Shown: positions 50,672 through 60,481, counted from the stretch's first letter. The stretch: DNA of 64,000 nt from Erwinia amylovora (GCF_017161565.1 NZ_CP066796.1:1-64000); one strand, 5' to 3'. A program made the numbers and translations. Notes: a model not told the origin generated them from the letters alone.

Positions 50672-52525
50672 TTGAGATATTTAGGGAATAAAGAAACTAT
50701 CGTTTCTAATATAATTGAATTATTAAAAGATAAAAATATCATCAAAAATGAATATTCATTTTTTGATGCTTTTTGTGGTACTGGGTCAGTTGCTGATGCA
50801 TTGAAAAGTAATTATAGTGAAATTGTTATCAATGATAATTTAAAATGGAGTACGTTATATTCTTCAGGAAGATTGCTATCTGGGGAGTGCGGGTTTAATA
50901 AATTAAACTTCAATCCTTTTGATTTCTTTAATAATACCAGTGAAATCAAAAAAGGGTTTTTTTACAAAAACTACTCCCCTGGTGGTTCTGAACGGATGTA
51001 TTTTTCCGCGCAAAATGCAGGGAGAATAGATTATATTCGAGAGAATATCGAAAATTGGTTTTTAGATGGCCAAATAAATAAAAGTGAGTATAACTATCTT
51101 TTAGCAAGTTTAATAGAGTCTATATCTAAAGTGTCCAACACAGCAGGGGTTTATGGGGCATACTTAAAGCACTGGGACTCCAGAGCGTTAAAAGAAATTG
51201 AGTATCTCCCTGTTGATTGTAGCGATGGAAACTGTAATAAGTTAACTGTATTTAACGAAAAAATAGAAGACATCATAGAAAATGTTGAATGCGATATTCT
51301 TTATTTAGACCCTCCATATACGCAAAACCAATATGGGACTCAATATCATTTACTTGAAACACTGATCTTAAATGATTCACCTGATATTAGTAAAGTAACA
51401 GGATCCAGATCAACAACGCCGATGAGATCAGATTGGTCAAAGGATTTCAAGTGTCATATCCTGTTAGATAAAATAATAAGCAAAACAAAAGCAAGTCACA
51501 TATTATTAAGCTACAGTGCTGATGGTTTTATGTCAAAAGACTTTATTGACTCAGTCATGATGCGATATGGTGTGAAAAGCAGCTACGAATGCAGAAAAAT
51601 AGCGTATAAAAAATATAAAAACCATAAATCTAAAGGTGAGTCAGAACATTTTGAGTATCTGTTTTATATAAAAAAAAGAGAAAAAAACACTGTACGATAT
51701 GAATCGCCATTAAATTACATTGGAAGCAAGTCTAAATATATTGATTTCATCAATTCTGCTTTACCCAATAAAATAGATAAGTTCTATGATATTTTTGGTG
51801 GGGGTTTCAATGTTGGGATTAATATCGATGCTGATAGTGTTATATATAATGAATATAATTTTTTCGTTAAGGAGCTAATTGAGTCAATTCATGACATTGA
51901 TACGTATAAATACATAACTAACGTAAAAAAACTAATAAAAAAATATAACCTTGAGCCGGAAAATAAAGATAATTACCTAAAGGCCAGAAAGGATTACAAT
52001 AGTAGTTCTATTGATAAAAGAGATCCGATTTTATTATATACTATAATATTGTATGGATTTCAGCAGCAAATAAGATTTAATGGTAGTTATGAGTTTAATA
52101 ATCCAACCGGGATGCGGTGGTTCAATAACAAGGTCTTAGAAAAATTAATTTCTTTTTCCAGGAAAATAAAAGAAATCAATGTATCCTTCTATCAGGAAGA
52201 TTATAAGCTTTTGATGAACTCAATCGATAGCGATGATTTTGTTTACCTTGATCCACCTTACAGACTTACAACCGGTTCTTATAATGATGGAAAAAGAGGA
52301 TTTAACGGTTGGGGTGTTGATGATGAATCTAATTTATTTTGCTTTTGTAATCAATTAAACAATAAGAAAATAAAATTCATGCTGTCTTATGTATTGGAAC
52401 ACGGTGGAGAATACAACCATCAGTTAAAATCATTTATAGAAGAAAATGATTACAAATTAATTGAACTTCCAATTGTTTTAGGGCGAAATAGAAAAGAGGT
52501 AATCATTGTAAATTATGAAAAGTAA
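50672..52525 (+). CDS. Fused double adenine-N6 DNA methyltransferase (type II, D12 class)
   Basis: 617 residues containing two complete D12-class methyltransferase units in tandem. Unit 1: MRYLGNKETIV, SAM motif DAFCGTGS from Asp32, catalytic DPPY at 213-216. Unit 2: LNYIGSKSKYI, SAM motif DIFGGGFNVG from Asp373, DPPY at 527-530. M.FokI-type enzymes have this design, each unit methylating one strand of an asymmetric site, so the system is probably type IIS. The start is TTG at 50672, since RYLGNK is the family N-terminus; AGG is upstream. Very AT-rich compared with neighbours. The 3' end overlaps the nuclease gene by 11 bases. Confidence 0.88.
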   Translation: MRYLGNKETIVSNIIELLKDKNIIKNEYSFFDAFCGTGSVADALKSNYSEIVINDNLKWSTLYSSGRLLSGECGFNKLNFNPFDFFNNTSEIKKGFFYKNYSPGGSERMYFSAQNAGRIDYIRENIENWFLDGQINKSEYNYLLASLIESISKVSNTAGVYGAYLKHWDSRALKEIEYLPVDCSDGNCNKLTVFNEKIEDIIENVECDILYLDPPYTQNQYGTQYHLLETLILNDSPDISKVTGSRSTTPMRSDWSKDFKCHILLDKIISKTKASHILLSYSADGFMSKDFIDSVMMRYGVKSSYECRKIAYKKYKNHKSKGESEHFEYLFYIKKREKNTVRYESPLNYIGSKSKYIDFINSALPNKIDKFYDIFGGGFNVGINIDADSVIYNEYNFFVKELIESIHDIDTYKYITNVKKLIKKYNLEPENKDNYLKARKDYNSSSIDKRDPILLYTIILYGFQQQIRFNGSYEFNNPTGMRWFNNKVLEKLISFSRKIKEINVSFYQEDYKLLMNSIDSDDFVYLDPPYRLTTGSYNDGKRGFNGWGVDDESNLFCFCNQLNNKKIKFMLSYVLEHGGEYNHQLKSFIEENDYKLIELPIVLGRNRKEVIIVNYEK

Positions 52526-53729
52526 AAACCCACTTTTTACCATTAAAAGAAAATCGCAAAAAGGTAAATTTTTATTCTCAGATGTTTTTAGCAATGACGT
52601 TTTGACTGATATCTGTTACAGGATAACAGGACGAAAAGACTATCATGTTACGTATGATAATGATAGTTATAATAAAGGGCGTTTAGCAAGGTTAGAGTTC
52701 AATGGGAAAACTAACTATATTTCTATATCGGAAAGTAATGCTGAAGGAAGAAACTCTAGCTTTCAAAGTGCAACTAGTGCCTTAGTTGCCTATCATAATG
52801 ATTCATCGAGAAATAAAGAGGTATTTTTTTATTTTGTTAATCACGAAGGAAACATAAAAACAAAATACTTTAACTTTATGTATAGATTAATGGCAACTGC
52901 AGGATTTGTTTTTTTAAATGATGACATTGCAGTTGGAAAGAAAATAACACATTTCAATAACATAGATGATTTAATATTAAATAAAGATTCGTTGCGGAGT
53001 AAAAATAAGGCCAATAACTCATCTTACATAACTATAAACGATAAAAATATCACTCAAATATATGCTAAAACATATGGAGCAAATAAAAAAGAGTCAACGT
53101 TAATGTGTTTGGCTTTAGCTAATCTTGATTGTAAGCGGGTTGAACTCATTCAAGTATCTGAGGGAAGCTTAACTAAGTTACCAAAACCAGATTTATCTGT
53201 CATCCAAAGAGAGATTAATATATTAGAAATTCAGTCTGATAAAGATATGGAGAGAGATGAATTCATAAAAAATGATAGCCTTCGATCTCCTACATTCATA
53301 TATAACTTACTAAATAAAATAGGACAAAAAAAATGCTCCTTTTGTGATTGTGAAATCCCTCAAATAATACAGGGAGCTCATATTTGGCCTGTATCTGAGA
53401 TAAAAAAGATAAACTTAAGTGATGATGAAAAGCTTAAGCATGCCCTAAGTGAAAATAATGGAATTTGGTTATGTGAAAACCACCATAAACTGTATGATAG
53501 AAATATCATTGTAATAAATGAGAATGGTGGGATATTAGTGAAAAACAGTATTTTAAAATCACATAAAAATTATATAAACAAAATAACAACAAATAAATCA
53601 TTACCCAATTCAATTCTGAGTAACGATCTCATTCTATATATAAATAAAAGAAACGCGAGTATTGAAGGAATGAATAATGATTTCATCTTAATAGCTGCGC
53701 GGAATAACGCTCCACTTCAAAACTTATAG
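52515..53729 (+). CDS. HNH restriction endonuclease partner
   Basis: 404 residues, ATG inside the end of the methyltransferase gene. The C-terminal half holds a zinc-type HNH nuclease: Cys274 and Cys277 (CSFC), AHIWPVSEI with His289, the Asn-containing NNGIWLCENHH with Cys320, His323 and His324. These fit the metal and general-base positions. The N-terminal 250 residues show no motif I know and probably recognise the DNA site. Position and coupling to a modification gene argue for a restriction enzyme; the recognition sequence cannot be read from the protein. AT-rich like its partner. Confidence 0.8.
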   Translation: MKSKNPLFTIKRKSQKGKFLFSDVFSNDVLTDICYRITGRKDYHVTYDNDSYNKGRLARLEFNGKTNYISISESNAEGRNSSFQSATSALVAYHNDSSRNKEVFFYFVNHEGNIKTKYFNFMYRLMATAGFVFLNDDIAVGKKITHFNNIDDLILNKDSLRSKNKANNSSYITINDKNITQIYAKTYGANKKESTLMCLALANLDCKRVELIQVSEGSLTKLPKPDLSVIQREINILEIQSDKDMERDEFIKNDSLRSPTFIYNLLNKIGQKKCSFCDCEIPQIIQGAHIWPVSEIKKINLSDDEKLKHALSENNGIWLCENHHKLYDRNIIVINENGGILVKNSILKSHKNYINKITTNKSLPNSILSNDLILYINKRNASIEGMNNDFILIAARNNAPLQNL

Positions 53730-54202
53730 AACATGGATTGGGATGTTCTTGCTGCCGAGAGGTGCTGTATCGCGCTCAGTAAGCGTTGCTTAGACGACTG
53801 GTACAGGCCAAAAAGGGTAGATGCAGCGGTATCAGTTACAGCTATCCAGGATCCTGCGCCCCCGCTGTTAAACCTGTTGAATACCTCTACTCTGTATTTC
53901 AATCCCATTATGTCTTAGAAAAAGTAGTATAATAAACAGCGCAGTGCACATATTGCCATCATTGAATACAGGGCCGCGTGATATTGCCAGCAGGTGAACA
54001 GCTGCCTGCTCAAAATAACCTTAACACCTTTATAAATATGTTGATTAAGTAAGCGGCGCGTCCCGGTTCGGAAATCCGTCTGACTCCGTGAGTGACATTC
54101 AGTATCCGGTAACAAAGCGAGCCATAATTCCGCTGAAATGAAACGTATCGTCATTTGGGTGCCTGATCCCAGGCTTGGTCGCCATGAATATTGATTATGA
54201 CC
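53730..54202. other. Region between nuclease gene and antitoxin remnant
   Basis: No reliable gene. Reverse frames at 53717-53908 (starts MGLKYRVEVFNRFNS) and 53915-54154 (starts MTIRFISAELW) have no clear ribosome sites and are unrecognised; they could be scraps of older accessory genes. Confidence 0.4.
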
Positions 54203-54399
54203 TTAAACTCGTTGTCCATTTTTTGCCGTCTGCAGGGCATGAAATTCGCTGGTGCTGATAATCACCGCTGAGGAATGTCCGCAACGCGTGATGGTCACAG
54301 GGGCATGCGGTCAGTTGCCTGCTGTAAGACCGCCGCCGGGTTCTGGCGAGCATCGCTGAAGTTGATCTCCTTCATATTGACCTCAATGGTATTAACCAT
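54203..54399 (-). pseudogene. Frameshifted Phd/YefM-type antitoxin
   Basis: Read leftward from ATG at 54399 or 54375: MKEINFSDARQNPAAVLQQA, then TDRMPL and a stop. The frame one base over continues without gap: VTITRCGHSSAVIISTSEFHALQT, stopping at 54203. Together this is the prevent-host-death pattern (INxSDARQN, VxITRxGxxxAVIxSxxEFxAL). A 1-base deletion or 2-base insertion in a C-run breaks it. No intact RelE or Doc toxin follows. Confidence 0.7.
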
Positions 54400-54496
54400 C
54401 GCTACAAGAAAATTGTACCAGTGAAGCGAAGCCGCATTTTAACGCCGCTGTTGATGTTACGGATCCGGCGGCTTACGGATCCATTTCATATCCGTA

Positions 54497-55357
54497 TTAC
54501 GATGATCCTGCCCCTTGCGTCAGCGGGCTGGCCAACATGTAGTAACGTTCGGCAAAGTCGTTCAGCATGTTTTCCCGGCCGCGCATATCACGCAGAAATG
54601 CCGGGTCCAGCTCTGCCACCATCACTTCCGTGCTCTCTGCGCTGGCCTCGACCATTATCTTGCCGTAAGGATCCCAGACGGCGCTGCCTCCGCACGCCTG
54701 CCAGCCCCCGGTCGTACCAACGTGATTGGACATTAACACGTACAAGGTGTTATCCAGCGCCCGCGCTGGCATCCAGATTCGGGATTCATGGTAGCCATTT
54801 CCGCAGCTGAACAGGGCGCTGACCAGATAAGCATGGCATCCTGATAGCGCCGCTGCGCGGGCATGTTCGGCAAAACCGCTGTCGTAGCAGATAGCCATCC
54901 CCAGCGACCATCCTTCGACCTCAATCGCCACAGCCTGCTGGCCAGGTTGGAAAAACCTCGCTTCGCTACTGAACAGCGCTCGTTTGTGATAACGGGCAAA
55001 CAGCTCACCCTGTGGGTTAAAGCACAGCGAAGTAATGCAAACTCCCGTTTCTTCCTGGGTAGCAGCACCAATAACGGCAAAAATAGCTGCCTGACGACAT
55101 GCCATTGCAATCGGCTTCAGCCGCTCGTCAGTGGTGCTAACGGCATAGCGGGCGGGATCGGCTTTGATTAACGAAGGTTCATAACCACTGAGAAATTTCT
55201 CCGGCAGTAAGACCACTTTTGCCCCCAATTTTGCTGCTCGCTCGATCAGGGTAACGGACTGCTGCACGTTAGCCGGAATATCCCCCGCCACAGGCTCCGC
55301 CTGCGCGACGGCCACTTTCAATTTATTTGCGGGACAGGTGAAACGATATGCGCACAT
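54497..55357 (-). CDS. Nitrilase-superfamily (carbon-nitrogen hydrolase) amidase
   Basis: 286 residues with the Glu53-Lys125-Cys157 triad (LLPEKFLSGYE, YHKRALF, AICYDSGF). The start at 55357 has GGAG seven to eight bases upstream. Family members hydrolyse small amides such as deaminated glutathione, omega-amides or N-carbamoyl compounds; the substrate is not decided here. It stands alone, apart from a possible small frame ending 3 bases upstream. Confidence 0.82.
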   Translation of the reverse strand: MCAYRFTCPANKLKVAVAQAEPVAGDIPANVQQSVTLIERAAKLGAKVVLLPEKFLSGYEPSLIKADPARYAVSTTDERLKPIAMACRQAAIFAVIGAATQEETGVCITSLCFNPQGELFARYHKRALFSSEARFFQPGQQAVAIEVEGWSLGMAICYDSGFAEHARAAALSGCHAYLVSALFSCGNGYHESRIWMPARALDNTLYVLMSNHVGTTGGWQACGGSAVWDPYGKIMVEASAESTEVMVAELDPAFLRDMRGRENMLNDFAERYYMLASPLTQGAGSS

Positions 55358-55360
55358 AGT

Positions 55361-55600
55361 TCAACTCCATAAAGCGTGCGATAATCGCCGGTCGCACGTC
55401 TGATTTAGCTCAGAATAATTTGCCCCGTTCAGCGAACCGCAAAGATAGGGTACGCATATAATAATGAACTCATACAGCATATTACAGGTATCCCACGGCT
55501 GCCAGCGCTTACCACCGGCTTGTAAAATGGTGTGGATCATCGCCTGACACCATGCGGTGTCAGAATGGGATATTTCCAAAACGTCGAGGTGCCAGTGCAT
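55361..55600 (-). CDS. Possible small frame upstream of the amidase gene
   Basis: 79 codons (start MHWHLDVLEISHSDT) ending 3 bases before the amidase ATG, close enough for translational coupling. No ribosome site or known motif, and Cys and Trp content is high, so it may be chance or a remnant. Confidence 0.2.
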   Translation of the reverse strand: MHWHLDVLEISHSDTAWCQAMIHTILQAGGKRWQPWDTCNMLYEFIIICVPYLCGSLNGANYSELNQTCDRRLSHALWS

Positions 55601-55809
55601 ACGATGGGCCGGTTGAAGAAAATTAACCCCCCCTTACAGGATAGGAATTGCTCAAATAAATAATCCCCGTCGAATATTGCCTGATTGAAATTCAGGACGT
55701 TATGTGAGTGGTTGCAGGCAAATGGTTTATCTTGTGTTAATCGTTAAGGTGCGATATTTAACCTGATTTATCGCACGTCAACTGGAGTAATTAATTAAAG
55801 GGATCGTCT

Positions 55810-56058
55810 GTGAATAAAGGTAAAAATTTTTTCTCACTAATCTGCATCCTCACTGCTTTAGTCTCTCTGCCAGTTTATGCTGCTCAAAGCGCATATTATT
55901 GCAGCGGTGCTTATGGTGATAATAACGACCGTGGGCTGTGGGACTGGACCTTTACAGCCAGCAGTGAAAAAGATGCGTCTGTGCAAGCGGAAAAAAAATA
56001 TATTCTCAACACGCCGGGAGCATGGGTGGACGTATTCCAGTGCCACTCCCTGAAATAG
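55810..56058 (+). CDS. Small secreted protein of unknown function
   Basis: 82 residues, GTG start with AGGG seven bases before. Clear signal peptide (NFFSLICILTALVSLPVYA, cleavage before AQSAYYC). The mature part of about 58 residues has two Cys (in AYYCSG and VFQCHS), likely one disulfide, and a Trp-rich middle (GLWDWTFTASS). Such small periplasmic proteins are common in enterobacteria; I recognise no family. Confidence 0.65.
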   Translation: MNKGKNFFSLICILTALVSLPVYAAQSAYYCSGAYGDNNDRGLWDWTFTASSEKDASVQAEKKYILNTPGAWVDVFQCHSLK

Positions 56059-56394
56059 AATCAATCTCTTTATGTCGCCATTTATCAATCAGCCCACAGT
56101 AATAAATATGCCAGCAGGAGTTCATTCTGCTGGCTCCGATAGCGAGTGGCTGCTTAAGGCTTATTTTCGAGCTGCCAACAGGGCAATGACGCTATTTACC
56201 TTATTCGCAGCCTTCATTGCCCGTTGTGGTCATCATCCTTGTTTAAACGCCCTGCCTGCACCATTAAAGCTGGCAGAAATCGCCTTGCTGGACATCAGTT
56301 GATCGCGCGCAGCCCGCCGGGCTGATAACAAACAGTCCCATTTCTGCCCATAAGGCAGGCGGGTAGCCGGGTGGGTCGCTCAACGGCCCGCATC
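56059..56394. other. Intergenic region with hairpin
   Basis: No gene seen; the frame at 56072-56302 lacks a ribosome site and motif. A perfect 8-bp stem (GCCAGCAG 56110-56117, CTGCTGGC 56127-56134) may terminate the secreted-protein gene. Confidence 0.4.
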
Positions 56395-57015
56395 TCAGCT
56401 GTACGATGCGTTACCAGCGGCTGCGTTTATCGCCTGGCGGTACTTGGCTTCCTGGCGTTCAAACCAGCTGGCCGGGACGTTGTGCGGCGGTTGCCCCAGT
56501 TGCCGTATACTCTGTTCGGCAATCTGTTTAGCCTGCTGCAACAGGGCAGCGTTGCCCGCCGTGAGAAGTGCTATCTGCACGCGTTTTTCAACCAGATAAA
56601 CCCGTGCAAACTGCGGATCGTAATGAATAATTGAACGGGTATTGTCGATAATATCGGCCAGTTTAATGGTCTGCGCTGCAGGACTGGCCTGCTGCGTATG
56701 ACGGAAATGAGCGATTTTACGCGCAATGCGGCTCTGACCTGCCGTGTCACCCCGGTTGGTGAGCATCTCAACCAGGCTGGCAATGGTGCCACCAAAGTGA
56801 CGACGAATATCGTTCAGGGTGCTGGCAGTATCTTCGACCGTGTCATGCAGCCACGCTGCTGCCAGCATCTCCTCATTGTGGCTGACGCTGCGTACCAGCG
56901 CCACTACCGCTGCGGGATGCACGATATAAGGCTCGTCAGTATATTTTCGCCGCTGTCCGGCTTCAGCATGAGCTTTTCTGGCATAGCGATGCGCTCGTTC
57001 TTCCACTGTATGCAT
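56395..57015 (-). CDS. HD-domain hydrolase, MESH1/RelA-SpoT-like
   Basis: 206 residues from the ATG at 57015 (MHTVEERAHRYARKAH). Metal and catalytic positions follow the ppGpp-hydrolase HD fold: His33, the His57-Asp58 pair, Glu61-Asp62 (WLHDTVEDT) and Asp121 in IKLADIIDN. Only the hydrolase domain is present, as in MESH1 and small alarmone hydrolases; no synthetase domain is joined. Activity on ppGpp or NADPH is inference from the motif. It is divergent from ohrR with 65 bases between. Confidence 0.7.
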   Translation of the reverse strand: MHTVEERAHRYARKAHAEAGQRRKYTDEPYIVHPAAVVALVRSVSHNEEMLAAAWLHDTVEDTASTLNDIRRHFGGTIASLVEMLTNRGDTAGQSRIARKIAHFRHTQQASPAAQTIKLADIIDNTRSIIHYDPQFARVYLVEKRVQIALLTAGNAALLQQAKQIAEQSIRQLGQPPHNVPASWFERQEAKYRQAINAAAGNASYS

Positions 57016-57055
57016 GCTTCTGCACCCCCAGATCATAAAAGTCGCTTGCAATTAT

Positions 57056-57067
57056 ATAGTGCACTAT
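57056..57067. promoter_or_regulatory. OhrR-type operator 1
   Basis: Perfect palindrome ATAGTGCACTAT, 14 bases before the ohrR ATG, in the space shared with the divergent HD gene. It could autoregulate ohrR and affect the HD gene. Confidence 0.5.
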
Positions 57068-57080
57068 CTATCATCTTAGC

Positions 57081-57548
57081 ATGATGACCGATAAAAACGA
57101 TAAGAACGTTAAAGAAGTGACTACTGCGCCCCTGTTGCTCGACCAGCAGCTGTGCTTCGCGCTTTACTCGGCCAACCTTGCGCTGCATAAGCTCTACCGG
57201 CAGCTGCTGGCTCCGCTGGGCATCACCTATCCGCAATATCTGGTGCTGATGGTGTTGTGGGAGCAGGATAATGTCACGGTATCTGAGATCGGCGCGCGGC
57301 TGTACCTCGATTCAGCCACCCTGACGCCGTTACTTAAACGCCTTGATTCAGCAGGTCTGTTAAACCGTTATCGTTCGCGTAAAGACGAACGTCAGGTGGA
57401 GGTTACGCTGACAGAACAGGGAAGAGCATTGCGTCAGCAGGCGCTGGATCTGCCCGCATCCGTCTGCCGTGCCTCCGCCTGTAAACCGGAAGAGCTGCAA
57501 TCGCTGAAAAGCGAGCTTGAAATGCTACGTGATAACCTTAATGGTTAA
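57081..57548 (+). CDS. ohrR: MarR-family organic hydroperoxide regulator OhrR
   Basis: 155 residues. A MarR winged helix with DNA-recognition segment [23 protein letters not shown] and wing [11 protein letters not shown]. Cys25 in [13 protein letters not shown] is at the position of the peroxide-sensing Cys of OhrR. A second ATG lies 3 bases later. It represses ohr until organic peroxides oxidise the Cys; two palindromes flank the gene. Confidence 0.9.
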   Translation: MMTDKNDKNVKEVTTAPLLLDQQLCFALYSANLALHKLYRQLLAPLGITYPQYLVLMVLWEQDNVTVSEIGARLYLDSATLTPLLKRLDSAGLLNRYRSRKDERQVEVTLTEQGRALRQQALDLPASVCRASACKPEELQSLKSELEMLRDNLNG

Positions 57549-57597
57549 TTGTGCTGACACCAGGAAATAGCCTAAATAATTATCATACCCAGTTTTA

Positions 57598-57615
57598 TAA
57601 ATAGCGTGCTATTTA
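57598..57615 (+). promoter_or_regulatory. OhrR-type operator 2, before ohr
   Basis: TAAATAGC, 2 bases, GCTATTTA: 8-bp arms sharing the ATAG/CTAT core with operator 1, 32 bases before the ohr ATG. Confidence 0.55.
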
Positions 57616-57646
57616 ATCGCAAGTAAACCAACTCAGGAGCTTCACT

Positions 57647-58075
57647 ATGTCATTAGAAAAAGTTGTTTATACCGCAAAAGCAAAAGCCACCGGTGGACGT
57701 GATGGCCGTGCGACTTCCTCAGACGGCGTGCTGGACATCAAACTCGGCGTACCAAAAGAGATGGGCGGTGCAGGTGGTGAAGCGACCAACCCGGAGCAGC
57801 TGTTTGCTGCCGGTTATTCTGCCTGTTTCCTCGGCGCGATGAAGTTTGTTGCCGGTCGCGATAAATTCACTATGCCAAAAGACGCCTTTATCGAAGGCGA
57901 AGTCGGAATTGGTCCGTTACCGACCGGGTTTGGCATTGAAGCCACGCTGAATATTCATCTGCCGGGTATGGACGGCACGGAAGCACAGAAGTTGGTCGAT
58001 GCGGCGCATATTGTCTGTCCTTATTCTAACGCCACGCGCGGCAATATTGACGTGACGTTGAACATCATCAACTAA
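57647..58075 (+). CDS. ohr: Organic hydroperoxide resistance protein Ohr
   Basis: OsmC-fold thiol peroxidase of 142 residues that reduces organic hydroperoxides using lipoyl partners. The two active-site cysteines are Cys60 ([12 protein letters not shown]) and Cys124 ([13 protein letters not shown]). Ribosome site AGGAG. It directly follows ohrR, the usual pairing. Confidence 0.95.
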   Translation: MSLEKVVYTAKAKATGGRDGRATSSDGVLDIKLGVPKEMGGAGGEATNPEQLFAAGYSACFLGAMKFVAGRDKFTMPKDAFIEGEVGIGPLPTGFGIEATLNIHLPGMDGTEAQKLVDAAHIVCPYSNATRGNIDVTLNIIN

Positions 58076-58093
58076 GCCTGCATAAAGTTATAT

Positions 58094-58116
58094 ATCCGGG
58101 GCTGCCAGTCCCGGAT
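58094..58116 (+). terminator. Hairpin after ohr
   Basis: ATCCGGG, 9-base loop, CCCGGAT, 18 bases after the stop, without a T-run. Confidence 0.5.
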
Positions 58117-58385
58117 GCGTGGGCCTTACCTGCTTTAATCAGAAAATCCCTATATTTGTCGTAAAACAGCTAATTTTGTCCTGTAAACAGACGCGCAGGC
58201 GTAAGTATGTTTAACTAGCCGCCTGCAACGTCACCTCGTCTTCCTCCCGGTTATCAGATTCCTCTGTTTATACCCGTTCCTGAGGTTTAACGGTCAATCC
58301 GGTGAACTCTGGTGTAGAGCCAGGGTCTGATTAGCGTTCAGATGGTGTTTAGCAATTGTTCCGATTAGGCCAGGATTAAGTTTGA

Positions 58386-60053
58386 ATGAATTATATTAAA
58401 ATGTGTACCCAGCAAAAGCTGTCGCTGTTGCTGGCTCTCTATATCGGGCTGTTTTTAAATATTCCGGTATTTTATCGTCGCTTTGACCCCTTCCTCGTTA
58501 AGTTTGCTACCCTGCAATGGATGTCCGCGCTGGCTGAAGTCGTGGCTACCGTGCTGCTGACTTTCTTCCTGCTGCGCCTGCTGTCGCTGGGCGGGAAACT
58601 ATTCTGGCGCGTATCCGTCAGCCTGCTGGTGGTGATATCCGTTGCCGCCAGTTACTACATGACCTTCTTTAATGTTGTCATCGGCTACGGCATTGTCGCC
58701 TCGGTGATGACCACCGACACCGACCTGTCAAAAGAGGTGGTCGGATACCACTTTGTGCTGTGGATGGTGCCGATCAGTCTTATTCCGCTGATACCGATCT
58801 GGCGCAGCAGACTGCGCCTGACGCTTCTGGAACAGATAAAAACGCCCGGGCAGCGTTGCAAACCGCTGTTGATGCTGCTGCTGGCCGTGCTGCTGATTTG
58901 GCTACCCATCCGTTATTTTGATAAAGCACAAAGCGCTAACGAGAAGCAGACTAATATCGATCTTCCGAGCTACGGCGGCGTCGTGGCGCACTCCTATCTG
59001 CCGTCTAACTGGCTGACGGCGCTGGGGCTGCTTGCCTACACCAGCTACGACGAGCATATGGCCAGTGATAACCTGTTCGATCCGGCGAAAAAGTTTACTT
59101 ATCACGCCCCTGACGGATTAGATGATACCTATGTGGTGTTCGTTATTGGTGAAACCACGCGCTGGGACCATATGGGCCTGCTGGGTTATGCACGCGATAC
59201 CACGCCAAAGCTGGCGAAAGAGAAGAATCTGGTGGCGTTTCGCGGTGAGTCCTGCGATACCTCCACCAAGCTATCGCTGCGCTGCATGTTTGTGCGTGAA
59301 GGGGGAACCGAGGATAACCCGGCCCGCACGCTCAAAGAGCAGAATGTGTTTGCGGTGCTGAAACAACTGGGCTTTAGTTCTGACCTGTACGCAATGCAGA
59401 GTGAAGTTTGGTTTTACAACAACACCAATGCGGACAGCTTTGCCTTCCGCGAGCAGATTGGTTCCGAGCAACGTAATCAGGGTAAATCGGTAGACGATAT
59501 GCTGTTGATACCGGAACTGAAGTCATCAATAGATGACCATGCCAAAGGTAAACATCTGGTCATACTGCATACCAAAGGCTCTCATTATCTCTATTCGCAG
59601 CGTTATCCACGCGAATTTGCCCACTACCAGCCGGAGTGTATGGGCGTGGACGATACCTGCAGCAAAGAGATGCTGATCAACGCTTACGACAACTCGATTC
59701 GGTACGTTGACACCATGCTTGACAGCGTGTTTGACCAGCTGCGGGATAAGAAAGCAATTGTGTTTTATGCCGCCGATCACGGCGAATCGATCAGCGACAA
59801 TATGCACCTGCACGGTACGCCGCGCAATATGGCACCGCCGGAGCAATTCCGTGTGCCGATGATAGTCTGGGCATCGGATAAGTATCTTGCCGACGCGCAG
59901 AATAAGCGTGCTTTTGAGCAGTTACAGGCACAACAGCGTGCGGGTAAAACCCACCGCCATGTTGAACTGTTTGACACCATTTTAGGCTGCCTTGGCTACA
60001 CGTCCCCCGATGGTGGCATAAATCAGTCTAATAACTGGTGTGCCGCGCCATAA
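58386..60053 (+). CDS. eptB: Kdo2-lipid A phosphoethanolamine transferase EptB
   Basis: Inner-membrane enzyme adding phosphoethanolamine to the outer Kdo of lipopolysaccharide. 555 residues (563 in E. coli), with five hydrophobic segments in the first 180 and a periplasmic alkaline-phosphatase-fold domain. Metal and nucleophile positions are Glu256 (VIGETTRWDHMG), Thr294 (DTSTKLSLRCMF) and the YAADHGES motif. EptB next to dppA is also the E. coli order, but the proK tRNA gene between them in E. coli is not seen here. Confidence 0.95.
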   Translation: MNYIKMCTQQKLSLLLALYIGLFLNIPVFYRRFDPFLVKFATLQWMSALAEVVATVLLTFFLLRLLSLGGKLFWRVSVSLLVVISVAASYYMTFFNVVIGYGIVASVMTTDTDLSKEVVGYHFVLWMVPISLIPLIPIWRSRLRLTLLEQIKTPGQRCKPLLMLLLAVLLIWLPIRYFDKAQSANEKQTNIDLPSYGGVVAHSYLPSNWLTALGLLAYTSYDEHMASDNLFDPAKKFTYHAPDGLDDTYVVFVIGETTRWDHMGLLGYARDTTPKLAKEKNLVAFRGESCDTSTKLSLRCMFVREGGTEDNPARTLKEQNVFAVLKQLGFSSDLYAMQSEVWFYNNTNADSFAFREQIGSEQRNQGKSVDDMLLIPELKSSIDDHAKGKHLVILHTKGSHYLYSQRYPREFAHYQPECMGVDDTCSKEMLINAYDNSIRYVDTMLDSVFDQLRDKKAIVFYAADHGESISDNMHLHGTPRNMAPPEQFRVPMIVWASDKYLADAQNKRAFEQLQAQQRAGKTHRHVELFDTILGCLGYTSPDGGINQSNNWCAAP

Positions 60054-60061
60054 TCTCTCCA

Positions 60062-60090
60062 GGGGCCGTCTGCACCACAACGACGGCCCC
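60062..60090 (+). terminator. Hairpin after eptB
   Basis: GGGGCCGTC, 11-base loop, GACGGCCCC, a perfect 9-bp stem 8 bases after the eptB stop; no T-run. The rest of the space up to 60481 is AT-rich with no gene seen. Confidence 0.6.
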
Positions 60091-60481
60091 ACCCGATCCC
60101 ACTGATTAGTAATAACGGCTCACCCTGCACTGTGCCGGGATGACAATAGTTGCAGATAAAAAGTGCTTACTTATTGCCTGGCTCATATTTCTCCCGTAAG
60201 AAAAACTCATATTTCTGGCCGTATTTAATTCTCCGCGAAACACAATTTTTTTACTCATGTAATTAACGCCATTATTTCACCAGGTCGTTCACTGTTTTAT
60301 TTATTAAGATGATGTGTGATATGTTCAATAGTGCTGTCAGAAATATTTAAACTCATCCATAAGTGACGTTAATCCGCCATTACACTTTATTTCTTAAGCT
60401 GCCAGAGAACCCCGGCAGCGATGCAGGACTAAAAGTGTGTTTAAAGCGGATATAACTTGTCCAATGAAAAGGAATTTTAGT

